A DNA stretch of 64,000 nucleotides, from positions 62,001 through 126,000 of the forward strand of contig CAVQUV010000006.1 in the NCBI GenBank assembly GCA_963716855.1. Reading direction: 5' to 3'. The notes beneath the pieces were generated by a model. The model saw only the letters and a list, made by a program, of their open reading frames with translations, ran no database searches and was not told where the DNA came from. Every line of letters begins with the position of its first letter. Positions within the stretch are counted from its first letter, which is position 1. Made by a program: the position numbers and the translations under genes. The stretch comes from JAGVSZ01 sp963716855 (GTDB lineage Bacteria > Pseudomonadota > Gammaproteobacteria > Burkholderiales > SG8-39). Positions 38,806-48,854 of this stretch are shown here, piece after piece.

Positions 38806-38881
38806 GTGAAGAGGGGATTTGCAAGGGGCACAGCCCCTTGTTCGGCAAAGGGGGATATACAAGGGGCTCCCCCCTTGTTCG
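38806..38881. repeat. Two-copy tandem repeat of a palindrome-bearing 37-39 bp unit
   Basis: Unit 1 (38806-38844) and unit 2 (38845-38881) share GGGGAT, then a CAAGGGG...CCCCTTG stem, then TTCG. Stems are CAAGGGGC/GCCCCTTG (38822-38829 and 38833-38840) and CAAGGGG/CCCCTTG (38860-38866 and 38871-38877). They lie between the MetE-C-like gene and hutU, both on the minus strand. The block could act as a terminator, mRNA stabiliser or protein-binding site. No T run follows either stem. Confidence 0.7.
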
Positions 38882-38939
38882 TACGAAAGCTTTGGTTGCC
38901 TCGACCATGCCGGCTCAGGCTTCGAAGTGACCAGACGCG

Positions 38940-40067
38940 TCATTGCCATACCTTGCGTGCGGTCTCGAGCATGACGTCGAGCTTGCGCCACTGCTCGTCT
39001 TCGGTCAGGAGGTTGCCCGCGATCCCGGAGGCGAAGCCGCACTGCGGACTGAGCGCGAGCTGGTCGAGCGGGAGGAACCGGCTCGCCTGATCGATCCGGC
39101 GGGCGAGCTCGTCCACGGTCTCCACGCGCCCGGTCTTGGTGGTGATCAGGCCGAGCACGACGATCTTGCCCTTCGGGACGAAGCGCAGCGGCTCGAAACC
39201 GCCGGCCCGCTCGGTGTCGTACTCGAGGAGCAGGCGATCGAACGCCAGATTGCCGAACAGGCGCTCCGCGATCGCATCATAGGTGCCTTCGCGGTGCCAC
39301 ATGCTCGCGCGGTTGCCGCGGCAGATGTGCACGCCGAGCGTCGTGCGCCCTTTGACTCCCGCGACGACCGCGTTGTCGGCCGCGATCGCGCGATCGAGAT
39401 TACTGAGCGGATCCGCGCCGCTGGCGCGCATGCGCTCGAGGGTGGGCGGATCAACGTAGCCCGTGTAGCTGGGTTCGTCGAGCTGAATGTACTCGCACCC
39501 CGCGCCGGCCAGCTCCTCGACCATCCGCCGCTGTATGCGCACCACGTCGGCGAGAAACGCGTCGGAGTCGGCATACACCGCGTGCGAGCGCTCGATGTCG
39601 CACATCTGCGCGACGCGATCGGGACCCATCAGCGTCACCTTCACCGGCTGCGTCGCCACGCCGCGCGCGAACCGATACTCCTCCATCGGAAAGCTGCGCA
39701 GGAGCCGCAAGCGCGCGGTCGCCGGCGCACGGAAGCTCACGACCGCATCGTCGCCCTTGGTGAGCGGGCGCTCGTGCGCGCCGCGGTTCTCCGGATTCTG
39801 GAGGAAGTTGCGCCACGAGCCGGCCCAGAGGTCCCAGCCCTCCACCTCGGAAAAGCTGACCTGCCAGTTCAGGCGCCGGAACTCCCCGTCGGTGACGACC
39901 GGCAGGCCGTGGCGCTGCTGCTCGGCGATCACCGCGCGGATGGCGGCATCCTGCGCGGCGCTTAGTTCGTCCGCATCCGCCTGACCCGCGGCGTGACGCA
40001 GGAACGTCTGCTTCAGGGCTTCGGGGCGGAGCAGACTGCCGACGTGGTCGACTCGCGAGGGGCTCAT
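38940..40067 (-). CDS. Cobalamin-independent methionine synthase C-terminal-domain family protein
   Basis: 375 residues from ATG 40067; a TTG 13 codons upstream is an alternative. It is a single barrel related to the C-terminal half of MetE, like Bacillus YxjG/YxjH. The start SRVDHVGSLLRPEALKQTFL is typical. Zinc ligands expected in the family are visible: His and Cys in GVHICRGNRASMW, Glu in LLLEYDTERAG and Cys in LSPQCGFASG. No folate-type N-terminal domain exists, so the methyl donor is unclear. It precedes hutU on the same strand and diverges from an ABC importer. Confidence 0.88.
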   Translation of the reverse strand: MSPSRVDHVGSLLRPEALKQTFLRHAAGQADADELSAAQDAAIRAVIAEQQRHGLPVVTDGEFRRLNWQVSFSEVEGWDLWAGSWRNFLQNPENRGAHERPLTKGDDAVVSFRAPATARLRLLRSFPMEEYRFARGVATQPVKVTLMGPDRVAQMCDIERSHAVYADSDAFLADVVRIQRRMVEELAGAGCEYIQLDEPSYTGYVDPPTLERMRASGADPLSNLDRAIAADNAVVAGVKGRTTLGVHICRGNRASMWHREGTYDAIAERLFGNLAFDRLLLEYDTERAGGFEPLRFVPKGKIVVLGLITTKTGRVETVDELARRIDQASRFLPLDQLALSPQCGFASGIAGNLLTEDEQWRKLDVMLETARKVWQ

Positions 40068-40124
40068 GTCGGCAGACAGGCTAGGGGAGCGACCGTCCGG
40101 CGTCAACCGATCAGCCGGCGTTCG

Positions 40125-40154
40125 TTGCGTGAACGGGTGCGCCGCACATAGAAT
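40125..40154 (+). promoter_or_regulatory. Candidate promoter for the NitT/TauT-type importer
   Basis: TTGCGT (40125-40130) and TAGAAT (40149-40154) are separated by 18 bases, 30 bases before the receptor start codon. A strong ribosome site (GGAGGAGGGG) follows at about 40165-40174. Confidence 0.4.
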
Positions 40155-40184
40155 GGCCTCTCAACGGAGGAGGGGAGTCGATCC

Positions 40185-41126
40185 ATGAGGAAAGCGCTCG
40201 CAATCGTCGTCGCGTCGGTGCTCGCTTGCGCGGCGCCGTTCGCCGCCCACGCCCAGAAAGTCGTGCTCGGGATGAGCGGCTGGACCGGGTTCCAGCCGCT
40301 CAAGCTCGCGGAGCTCGCCGGGATCTTCAAGAAGAACGGCGTCGACATCGAGATCCGCTTCATTGCGCCGGTGCAACGCTCCGCCGCGCTCGCCGCGGGG
40401 GCGCTCAATGCCGCGGCCACCACGGTGGACCAGCAGATCGTCTGGACCTCGGCCGGCATTCCGACCGTCCAGGTGGCGCTGATCGACAAGTCGAACGGCG
40501 GGGACGGCATCGCCGTGCGCGGGAACATCGGCAGCATCAAGGAGCTCAAGGGCAAGTCGGTCGCCGTCGACGGTCCCGGGACGGTGCAGCACTTCATGCT
40601 GTCCTACATCCTGGAGAAGAACGGGCTCTCCATCCGCGACGTGATCCGCAATACCATGGGCGCGCAGCCCGCCGCGCAGTCGTTCGTCGCCGGGCAGAAC
40701 GACGCGGCGGTGACCTACGAGCCGTATCTGTCCACCGTGCGCGCCAAGCCCGACTCCGGCAAGATCCTGGTGACGAGCAAGGAGTATCCGGTCGTCATCG
40801 ACGTGCTGGTGTTCAGGACCGACTTCATCCAGCAGCATCCGAAGGTGGTGAAGGCGACGGTCGACAGCTTCTTCGAGGCCCTGGACATGATCCAGCGCGA
40901 GCCGGCGAAGGCGTACGAGCTGATGGGCAGCGTCGTCAAGCAGCCGGGCGACGCGTTCGCGAAGTCGGCGGCGTTCATCACCTGGCAGGACCGCGCCGCG
41001 AACAAGGCGTACTACGCGAAGGAGCATCAGGAGTTCGTGGAGTTCGCGATCCGCGTCCTCAAGTCGAACCGCGTGATCGAGAAGGAGCCGAGCGCGAAGG
41101 GGATGATCGACCTGCGCTTCCTGTAG
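40185..41126 (+). CDS. ABC transporter substrate-binding protein, NitT/TauT (NMT1/SsuA-like) family
   Basis: 313 residues. The signal peptide MRKALAIVVASVLACAAPFA with AHA-Q cleavage directs it to the periplasm. The body starts KVVLGMSGWTGFQPLKLAEL, followed by AGIFKKNGVDIEIRF, the standard pattern of aliphatic sulfonate/nitrate/pyrimidine receptors. The ligand cannot be assigned. A hairpin with a T run follows the stop, before the permease gene. It is divergent from the MetE-C-like gene, which may hint at a methyl- or sulfur-containing ligand, but this is only an inference. Confidence 0.88.
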   Translation: MRKALAIVVASVLACAAPFAAHAQKVVLGMSGWTGFQPLKLAELAGIFKKNGVDIEIRFIAPVQRSAALAAGALNAAATTVDQQIVWTSAGIPTVQVALIDKSNGGDGIAVRGNIGSIKELKGKSVAVDGPGTVQHFMLSYILEKNGLSIRDVIRNTMGAQPAAQSFVAGQNDAAVTYEPYLSTVRAKPDSGKILVTSKEYPVVIDVLVFRTDFIQQHPKVVKATVDSFFEALDMIQREPAKAYELMGSVVKQPGDAFAKSAAFITWQDRAANKAYYAKEHQEFVEFAIRVLKSNRVIEKEPSAKGMIDLRFL

Positions 41127-41139
41127 GCGCGAAGCGCGC

Positions 41140-41186
41140 GCGCCCGGGACGGCCGCCGATCTGCGGCCCCGGGCGCTTTTCTTTTG
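41140..41186 (+). terminator. Intra-operon hairpin terminator after the receptor gene
   Basis: GCGCCCGGG (41140-41148) and CCCGGGCGC (41168-41176) form a 9-bp stem, followed by TTTTCTTTT at 41177-41185. It is a strong rho-independent signal between the receptor and permease genes. It would reduce transcription of the membrane components relative to the receptor. Confidence 0.75.
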
Positions 41187-41198
41187 CTCCGGAGTCCC

Positions 41199-41972
41199 AT
41201 GCTCGAGCCCCTGAAGCCCGTCTCGCCCTTCGCGAAAATCGCGCTCGGCACGGCGTTCTTCGTGCTGTTCATCGGCGCCTGGGCGCTCGTCACGTTCGGC
41301 GGCGTGATCGACGGGATGTTCCTCAAGGATCCCGTCTACACGCTCAAGACCGGGCTCAACCTCTTCGTCGAGTTCGGATTCGTCCACGACGTCGGGATCA
41401 CCGTCTTTCGCGTGGTCGGCGGCTTCGTCCTCGCCGCGCTGGTGGCCGTGCCGCTCGGCATCCTCATGGGCGCGTTCAAGCCGGTCGAGGCGTTCCTCGA
41501 GCCGTTCGTCTCCTTCGCGCGCTATCTGCCCGCCTCGGCGTTCATCCCGCTCCTGATCCTGTGGGCGGGGGTCGGCGAGGCGCAGAAGCTCGCGGTGATC
41601 TTCATCGGGTCGGTCTTCCAGATCATCTTGATGGTGGCGCTGATCATCGGCTCCACCCGGCGCGACCTGGTGGAGGCGGCCTATACGCTCGGCGCCGATG
41701 CGAGCGGGATCGTCAAGCGCGTGATGCTCCCGGGAGCCGCGCCGCAGATCGCCGAGACGCTGCGCCTCGTGCTCGGCTGGGCCTGGACCTACGTGATCGT
41801 CGCCGAGCTGGTGGGCGCGGAAAGCGGCATCGGCCACATGATCATGGACAGCCAGCGGCTGCTCGACACGGGGCAGATGATCTTCGGCATCTTGACGATC
41901 GGCGTCATCGGACTGGCGTCGGACTTCGCGTTCAAGCGCGCGAATCAGCGGCTGTATCCCTGGGCGTTCTGA
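41199..41972 (+). CDS. ABC transporter permease, NitT/TauT (SsuC-like) family
   Basis: 257 residues from ATG 41199. Six or so membrane segments are present, beginning AKIALGTAFFVLFIGAWALV. The family motif RYLPASAFIPLLILWAGVGE and the EAA loop (DLVEAAYTLGADASGIVKRV, then MLPGAAPQIAETLR) are clear. It forms the inner-membrane channel of the importer with the receptor before and the ATPase four bases after. It shares the transcript downstream of the attenuating hairpin. Confidence 0.92.
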   Translation: MLEPLKPVSPFAKIALGTAFFVLFIGAWALVTFGGVIDGMFLKDPVYTLKTGLNLFVEFGFVHDVGITVFRVVGGFVLAALVAVPLGILMGAFKPVEAFLEPFVSFARYLPASAFIPLLILWAGVGEAQKLAVIFIGSVFQIILMVALIIGSTRRDLVEAAYTLGADASGIVKRVMLPGAAPQIAETLRLVLGWAWTYVIVAELVGAESGIGHMIMDSQRLLDTGQMIFGILTIGVIGLASDFAFKRANQRLYPWAF

Positions 41973-41975
41973 CCG

Positions 41976-42764
41976 GTGAGCAAGCTCGTCGTCGACGGCG
42001 TCTCACGGGTGTTCCCGGGCGTCCGGGGCGGTCTGCCCACCCATGCGCTGCAGGAGTCCCATCTCCAGGTCGCCGACAACGACTTCATCTGCATCCTCGG
42101 CCCGTCGGGCTGCGGCAAGTCGACGCTGCTGCGCATCGTCGCCGCGCTCGATCAGCCGACCACGGGGCGCGTGTTGCTCGACGGACAGCCGGTGACGCGT
42201 CCGGGGCCGGACCGCGGGATGGTGTTCCAGTCCTACACGCTATTTCCCTGGCTGACCGTGCAGCAGAACATCTGCTTCGGTCTCCGGGAGAAGGGCGTGC
42301 CGCAGCCGGAACAGGACCGGATGGCGGCGCACTACATCGAGCGCGTCGGACTGCGCGGCTTCGAGCGGCACTACCCGAAGATGCTGTCCGGCGGCATGCA
42401 GCAGCGCACCGCCCTCGCGCGGGCGCTGGCGAACGACCCGAAGATCCTGCTCCTCGACGAGCCTTTCGGCGCGCTGGACAACCAGACGCGAGCGCTGATG
42501 CAGGAGCTGCTGCTCGGAATCTGGGAGGCGGACCGCACGACGGTGCTGTTCGTCACGCATGACATCGACGAGGCGATCTTCATGGCGAACCGGGTCGCGG
42601 TGATGAGCGCGCGTCCGGGCCGCATCAAGTCGGACCTCCGCATCGATCTGCCGCACCCTCGACACTACACCGTCAAGACCACGCCGGAGTTCTCCGCCTA
42701 CAAGGCCCGCCTCACCGAAGAGATCCGGGCCGAGTCGATCAAGGCGGCCGCAATGGGCGTCTGA
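41976..42764 (+). CDS. ABC transporter ATPase, NitT/TauT (SsuB/TauB-like) family
   Basis: 262 residues with GTG start 3 bases after the permease stop. Walker A GPSGCGKST, Q-loop QSYTLFPWLTV, signature LSGGMQQRTALARAL, Walker B KILLLDEPFGALD and the switch His in FVTHDIDEAIFMANR are all present. It energises the adjacent importer. The unit ends at 42764, before the regulatory region of the RTX gene. Confidence 0.94.
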   Translation: MSKLVVDGVSRVFPGVRGGLPTHALQESHLQVADNDFICILGPSGCGKSTLLRIVAALDQPTTGRVLLDGQPVTRPGPDRGMVFQSYTLFPWLTVQQNICFGLREKGVPQPEQDRMAAHYIERVGLRGFERHYPKMLSGGMQQRTALARALANDPKILLLDEPFGALDNQTRALMQELLLGIWEADRTTVLFVTHDIDEAIFMANRVAVMSARPGRIKSDLRIDLPHPRHYTVKTTPEFSAYKARLTEEIRAESIKAAAMGV

Positions 42765-42849
42765 CGCCGCTCGTTCCTCGAAACCGCCCGCGCGTCGGGC
42801 TCGGCGGAGGAACTATTTCACGGAAAGTCCGGAGCACGCCCGGTCCGGC

Positions 42850-42865
42850 TGGCATCGGCCTTGCT
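42850..42865 (+). promoter_or_regulatory. Sigma-54-type -24/-12 promoter upstream of the RTX gene
   Basis: TGGCATCGGCCTTGCT at 42850-42865 matches the sigma-54 consensus, with GG (-24) and GC (-12) exactly 10 bases apart. Transcription would begin near 42876, about 67 bases before the RTX start codon. No enhancer-binding regulator gene is visible in the window. Chance matches of this quality are uncommon, but the activator site is not identified. Confidence 0.6.
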
Positions 42866-42942
42866 GTCAGGTTCAGGTACTCGAATCGCCCGGGTCGGGG
42901 GCCTATTACCCCCGGCCTGCTAGGGCGCAGAGGACCGCTGCC

Positions 42943-45900
42943 ATGTCTACATTGAATGCCGCCCAACTCGCCGCCTTCAGCGTCGACGCGTACGACGCCG
43001 CCGCCGACCTCTCGCGCCGCCTGCCGCCGGGATTCGTGCGGCTCGCCGACCTCGCGGGCGAGACCGGATTCGGCGGACTGCGCGCTGCGGCCTATTTCAA
43101 CCAGGCGACGGGCGAGCTGGTGGTGGCCTATTGCGGGTCCGGCGAGCTGCGCGAGCTGTTCACGAACCTGTCCGCCGTAACCGGCGCCGGCGAGACCCAG
43201 CTGAACCACGCGCTCGCGTTTCTGACCGAGGCGCGGGCCAGCGCCGAGAAGTTGGCCGGGGCGCCGCTCGCAGACGCGGACATCACCATGACGGGGCATG
43301 GCGTCGGCGGCGGATTCGCATCGCTCGTATCGGTAGCGACAGGCTTGTCGGCGACGACGTTCAACGGCATGCGGATCGGCGGGCTGATGTCCGCGATGGA
43401 GGAGCGCTTCGGCACTCTTGCGCCCGATTACGCGAGCCGCATCACGAACTACGTCGACGCCCAGGAGGAGCTGTACACGCTTCCGCGCCGCACCACTCAG
43501 ATCGGCAACGTCGTTGACGTGCAGACGTCAGCCCTGTCGTTTTCCGGTCAGCTGCACGCACGCGTCGCGACCGATGCGACCGGAACCGACGTCCTGGATG
43601 CGGTCTACGACTGGCTCGCGAACGTGGACGAGGATCGTCATCGCGCGCAGCGGATGCTCGCTGCGCTCGAGCTGCGGTTCGGCGGCGTGGAACTGGTCGA
43701 CGCCGCCGGGCAGACGATCGCGGAAGGATCCGCGGCAGACGCGACCTACGATCAGCAACGCATCGCGGCGCTGAACGAGCTGATGCAGACGGATCGCGCC
43801 GACATCGTTCAATCGCGCGCGTTCGACCGGCTCTTCATCGATGGCTCGGACTCGGGCGAGCTCCAGGACGCAACCGCCTACGGCGACTCGGACGACCTCC
43901 TGGTGGGCGCGACCGGCGCCGATCAGCTCGCTGGCGGAGACGGTGACGACGTCCTGTTCGGCGGGGATGGAAACGACCTCATGACCGGGGTGTAGCGGAG
44001 CCGACGAACTGCTGGGCGGGGCGGGAAGCGACCTGTACCGGCTCGAGACCGGCGCCGGCGACGACACGATCCGGGACAAGGTCGGTTCGAACCGACTGGT
44101 CTGGGACGGCGCGGCGGCCGCCAACTTCTTCTACGAGCAGTCGCCAGGCCGCTGGGCGAGCGCCGACGGACGCGTCGTCATGGCCCGTGAGAACGGGGAA
44201 TACGTGTTGCAGCACGCCGCCGGAGCGCAGGTCAAGCTGGACCTGTTCAGCGACCGCGACTTCGCGATCCGGCTCCTGGGCGCTCGCTCAGACCCGGTCA
44301 CGTCCACGACTCAGTTGGGGGATGCGGTTCCGGGCGCGGACGACGACTACCTGATGGGCTCACCGGCCAACAACCGCATCCTGGGGGGCTTCGGCTCGGA
44401 CACCATCGCCGGGTACGGGGGCGACGACTATCTGAGCGGGGGTGCCGGCGCGGACTACGTTCAAGGCGACGGCGACGGGATCTCGGGTCAGGACACCCTC
44501 CTCGGCGGGGCCGGGAGCGACATCTTGCTCGGGGACGGGGGTGCCGACCGGCTCTACGCCGACGAGGCCGTCGCGCTCGCGACCGCGATCGTGGACACGG
44601 CAGGCGCGATGCGGGACGAGCGCGGCGACTGGCTGAATGGGGGCGAGGGTGATGACGTGGCGGTGGGCAGCGCGGCGCACGACGTCCTGCTCGGCGGGGG
44701 CGGCGCGGACCTGCTCGTCGGCGGGGCCGGAAACGACTATCTCCTTGGTGACGCGGACTACATTCCCGACGACTTCGACTGGACGTTCGCCGGTTACGCG
44801 AACGGCAAGACCAACTACTACTCGCTCGACGCCGGCCAGAACAATCCGGTCACGAGCGACGGCGACCTGCTCTACGGCGGCTCGGGCAACGACTGGATCC
44901 TGGGGGGGCGCGGCGACGACGTCGCGTTCGGCGGCACCGGCAGCGATACGCTGATCGGGGATCTCGGTGCGGACGTGATGTCCGGTGACGAGGGGCGCGA
45001 CACGCTGTGGGGTGGCCTCGCGTCGCGTGGCGACTACACCGACCGTGGCGACGACTACCTGGACGGAGGCGAGGGCGACGACTGGATCTATGGCAGCGGC
45101 GGCCAGAACTTCCTGTTCGGCGGCGCCGGAGCGGACACGATCTATACCGGGCCGTCGGACGACTTCGTGGACGCGGGGTCGGGCAACGACTTGATCAGCT
45201 CGCTCGGTGGCGACACCATATTCGCGGGGGACGGCGACGACGCGTTCGCGACATTCGGCACCGACGCCGTCGTCGCGCACGGCGGCGCAGGTCGCGACAG
45301 CCTGAGCGGCGAGCAGGGCGCCGATCGGCTGTATGGAGACGATGGCGACGACGTGCTGCGGGGGTTCGAAGGCGCCGACCATCTCGACGGGGGGACCGGC
45401 AACGACCGCTACCGATTCGCGGTGGGAGACGGAAACGACGAGCTGGTTGACGCCGGCGGGACCGACGTGATCGAACTGCTGTCGTTCGAGGGCGCCGGGG
45501 CGGGCAGCGAGGCGATCAGCCGGGAGAGCATCAGGCTCCTCGCCGATAACAGCGAGATCTACCTGGCCTACGGCGACCAGGGCGATCGCATTCGGCTGGG
45601 CGCGGACCCGCGCGGGCTGATCGAGCGGATCGAGCTGCGACACACGGTGGGCGCCGTCCAGACCGTCGAGACGATCGACATCGCCGATCTGCGCGTGGAG
45701 TACGCCGGTACGGCGGATGCAGAGATTCTGTTCGGGGTGGACGGCTTCAGGAATCTGTTGACCGGTGGCGACGGCAACGACGTCGTGCTGGGCTCCTTCC
45801 TCGACGACGAGCTGGCGGGCGGCCTGGGCCGCGACCTGCTGCGTGGCGGCGAAGGCGGCGACCGCTACGTCGAAGCGATCGGCGGCGGAGTCGACACCAT

Positions 45901-48736
45901 CGAGGATGACGGGTCGAGCGGCACCGATGTGCTCGCCGTCAGCGTCGCGAGCAGTGCCGCGACGCTGGGCCTCGCGGGCGGCGCGCTGATGCTCGATCTG
46001 GGCGGCGGCGACGCCGTGCAGATCCACGGCTTCAATCCGCTCGACGCGCTCGCTTCGACGATCATCGAGCGCATCGCGTTCACCGACGGCGATCTCTCCT
46101 ACCAGCAACTGCTCGGCCGCGGCTTCGATCTGCGCGGGTCCGACGGCGCCGACGTCCTCACCGGTACCAATCTCGTCGACCGGTTCGACGGGCGTCGCGG
46201 TGACGATCGCATGATCGGGGGCAAGGGGAACGACGAGTACACGTTCGGGCGCGGGTACGGGCACGACGTGATCGTCGACCAGGACAAGACCGCCGGTAAC
46301 TTCGACCGGGTGGTGCTCACCGACGGACTGCAAGCGAGCGACGTCGACGTGCAGGCGTCGGCCGACCGCCTTACGCTGAAGATCCGCGGCACGAACGACC
46401 AGCTGGACATTCAGTGGATTCCCGACAGTGGCCTCCGAATCGAGGAGATCAAGTTCGCTGACGGCCAGCTCTGGGATCTCGCCGCGATCCAGAGCAAGTT
46501 TCAGCCGGCGAACGTTCCCCCGGGGCTCAAGCGTGCAATCGCCGATCAGGTCGCGCGCGAAGACCGGGCGTTCGCCTTCCAGCTTCCCAGCGATACGTTC
46601 GAGGACCCGAACGCGACCGACGCCCTTGCGCTGAGCGCGACGCTGGCCGATGGCTCGGCGTTGCCGGGCTGGCTCGCGTTTGATGCCGCGACCGGTACCT
46701 TCAATGGCACGCCCGCCAACTCTGACGTCGGCGCCGTCAGCGTGATGGTCACCGCTGCGGACCCGGGCGGGGCCAGGGTGAGCGACACGTTCGATGTCAT
46801 CGTCGAGAATACGAATGACGCCCCGGTGCTTGACGCTGCGATCGGCTCGCGCACCGCCACCGAGGACGCCCTGTTCGACTTCTTGCTGCCGGCGGGAACG
46901 TTCCGCGATGTCGACGCCGGCGACGTCATCCAATACTTCGCTACGCTCGACAAGGGCGCTGCGCTGCCGGGCTGGCTGAAGTTCGATGGGGCAACGGGCC
47001 GGTTCTCCGGTACGCCCGGCAACGATGATGTCGGCAGCTACCGCGTTCACCTCTTCGCGGTGGACAAGTCCCAGGCCATGGCGGAAGACGTGTTCGACCT
47101 GGCCGTCGAGAACACGAACGACGCTCCGACCCTCGGTGTGCCGCTCGCGGACTGGACGGTGCGCGAGGCGCAACCGCTCGAGTTCCAGATCCCCGGTGAC
47201 ACCTTCGCGGACGTCGACAAGGACGACGCATTGTCGTTCGACGCGACGCTTGCCAGCGGCGCCGCGCTTCCGGCCTGGCTCGAGTTCGACCGGCTCACCG
47301 GCACGTTCAAGGGGACGCCCGGCCGCGCCGACATCGGCGCCTATGCGATCCGCGTCGAGGCACGCGACGAGGGCGGTGCGACGGTCACCGACGAGTTCAG
47401 GATCACCGTCAACGCGGTGCCCGGGCAGGTGCTCACCGGGACCAACGGCGCTGACACGCTCGTGGGCAACGCCGGCGACGACACGCTCGCCGGCCGGCTC
47501 GGCGCAGACGTGCTGCAGGGCGGCGCGGGGAACGACACGCTCCTCTACGCGCGCGATGCCGTCTGGTCGGGGAACGTGCTGCGGACCAACGTGGGCAGTC
47601 CGGGTGCCGCCGGGACCGGCGAGACCGCGAGCTTGAACGGTCGCAGCCGCAGCTTCGATCTCTTCGACGGCGGCACCGGCCGGGACACCCTCATCGGGAC
47701 CGCGCAGGGGGACGCGGTGCTGCTTGACGATGCGTCGAGTCCCCCTCAGACCGCGCAGGCGCGCCTTGCCGGCATCGAGGTCATCCAGGTGGGCGGCGGT
47801 GCCGACCTCGTGGACCTCACCAGCACGCGCTTCTCCTACGGTGCCGTGCTGATCGACGCCGGGGCCGGCAACGACATCGTCTGGTCCTCGGCCGGCGACG
47901 ACCTTATCTACGGTGGCGCTGGCAATGACCGGATCTTCGCCGGTGCCGGCGACGACTATCTATCGGGCGATGGCGGCAGCGACGACCTGAACGGCGCGGG
48001 CGGAAACGACGTTCTCCAGGGGAACGCAGCGAACGACAAGATGTTCGACCTCGCCGGCAACAATCTGCTCGATGGGCGCGACGGCAGCGACGACCTCTAC
48101 GACGGCACCGGCAACGCCCTCATCGCCGGCGGCCGCGGGGCCGATCGGATCACGCTCGGCGGCGGGCACGACCTCGTGGCGTTCAACCGCGGCGACGGGC
48201 GGGACACAGTGCGCGGCGTCGGCGCGGCCGTGGTATCGCTCGGCGGGGGCATCGAGTACCGGGACCTCGCGCTCCGCAAGAGCGGGGCGGATCTCCTGGT
48301 CGAGGTTGGCGCGGGAGAGCGGATTACGCTCAAGGACTGGTACGCGGATCCGCAGAACCAGATGGTCAAGACGATGCAGGTCGTCGCCGAAACGATGCAG
48401 GCGCCCCATCCGGCCGCCTATGGGGCGTTGTTCGCGGAGAAGGTGCAGTGGTTCGACTTCAGCGCGATCGTCGCGGCCTTCGACGATGCGCGGGCCACGA
48501 CCGCGAACCTCGGTCGCTGGCAGATGATGGACCAGCTCCTCGTCACGCACCTGGGCGGCAGCAGCAGCGAAGCGCTCGGCGGCGATCTGGCGTACCAGTA
48601 CGGACTCAACGGCGCGTTCACCGGGCTCGGGCTCGGCGCGGTGCAGGAGGTCCTGGGCGCCAGCGGCTTCGGAACGGATCGTCAGGCGCTGCGCCCGCTC
48701 GGCGAGCTCACCGCGGACGACACGAAGGTCCGCTGA
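42943..48736 (+). CDS. Giant RTX calcium-binding protein with lipase-like N-terminus and three putative-Ig (PIG/CADG) domains; apparent 1-base frameshift
   Basis: Read as one gene it encodes about 1930 residues. The first frame ends at TAG 43993-43995, just after GDGDDVLFGGDGNDLMTG; the next bases continue in another frame (SGADELLGGAGSDLYRLETG), restored by removing one G from the GGGG at 43987-43990. Residues 1-260 resemble an alpha/beta-hydrolase lipase, but the nucleophile elbow reads GHGVGGG (His119), without Ser. RTX nonapeptides fill about 320-350, 465-830 and 1500-1760. Three Ig-like domains with xWLxFDxxTGxFxGTP cores span about 1200-1495. The last RTX block is followed by a haemolysin-related motif. 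Such proteins are usually exported by type I secretion; no such system is adjacent. Confidence 0.85.
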
Positions 48737-48750
48737 CCCGCTGATCGACG

Positions 48751-48776
48751 AGGCGCGGGCCGACGCGCCCGCGCCT
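48751..48776 (+). terminator. Hairpin terminator after the RTX gene
   Basis: A perfect 10-bp stem, AGGCGCGGGC (48751-48760) and GCCCGCGCCT (48767-48776), with a 6-base loop lies 15 bases after the RTX stop. An A/T-containing stretch follows, without a clear T run. Confidence 0.5.
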
Positions 48777-48854
48777 ATTCAAACGTCATCGCGCCGGCGT
48801 TGAGCACCGGGGGGATTCGGGTTATCATCCCGCATCCCGGCTGCTGGTTTTTCG

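Noticed and set aside
38860..38890. A HutC-type operator near hutU
   Set aside because: Fragments such as CTTGTATAT resemble half of the known Pseudomonas site, but there is no full symmetric TGTA-N2-TACA match and no hutC gene in view.
42765..42942. Possible riboswitch upstream of the RTX gene
   Set aside because: The gap has some G/C stems but no recognisable conserved riboswitch core; the sigma-54 element explains it better.
44340..45420. Dense direct repeats considered as a CRISPR or minisatellite
   Set aside because: The periodicity is that of degenerate 9-residue RTX codon repeats in one reading frame; there are no constant repeats with unique spacers.
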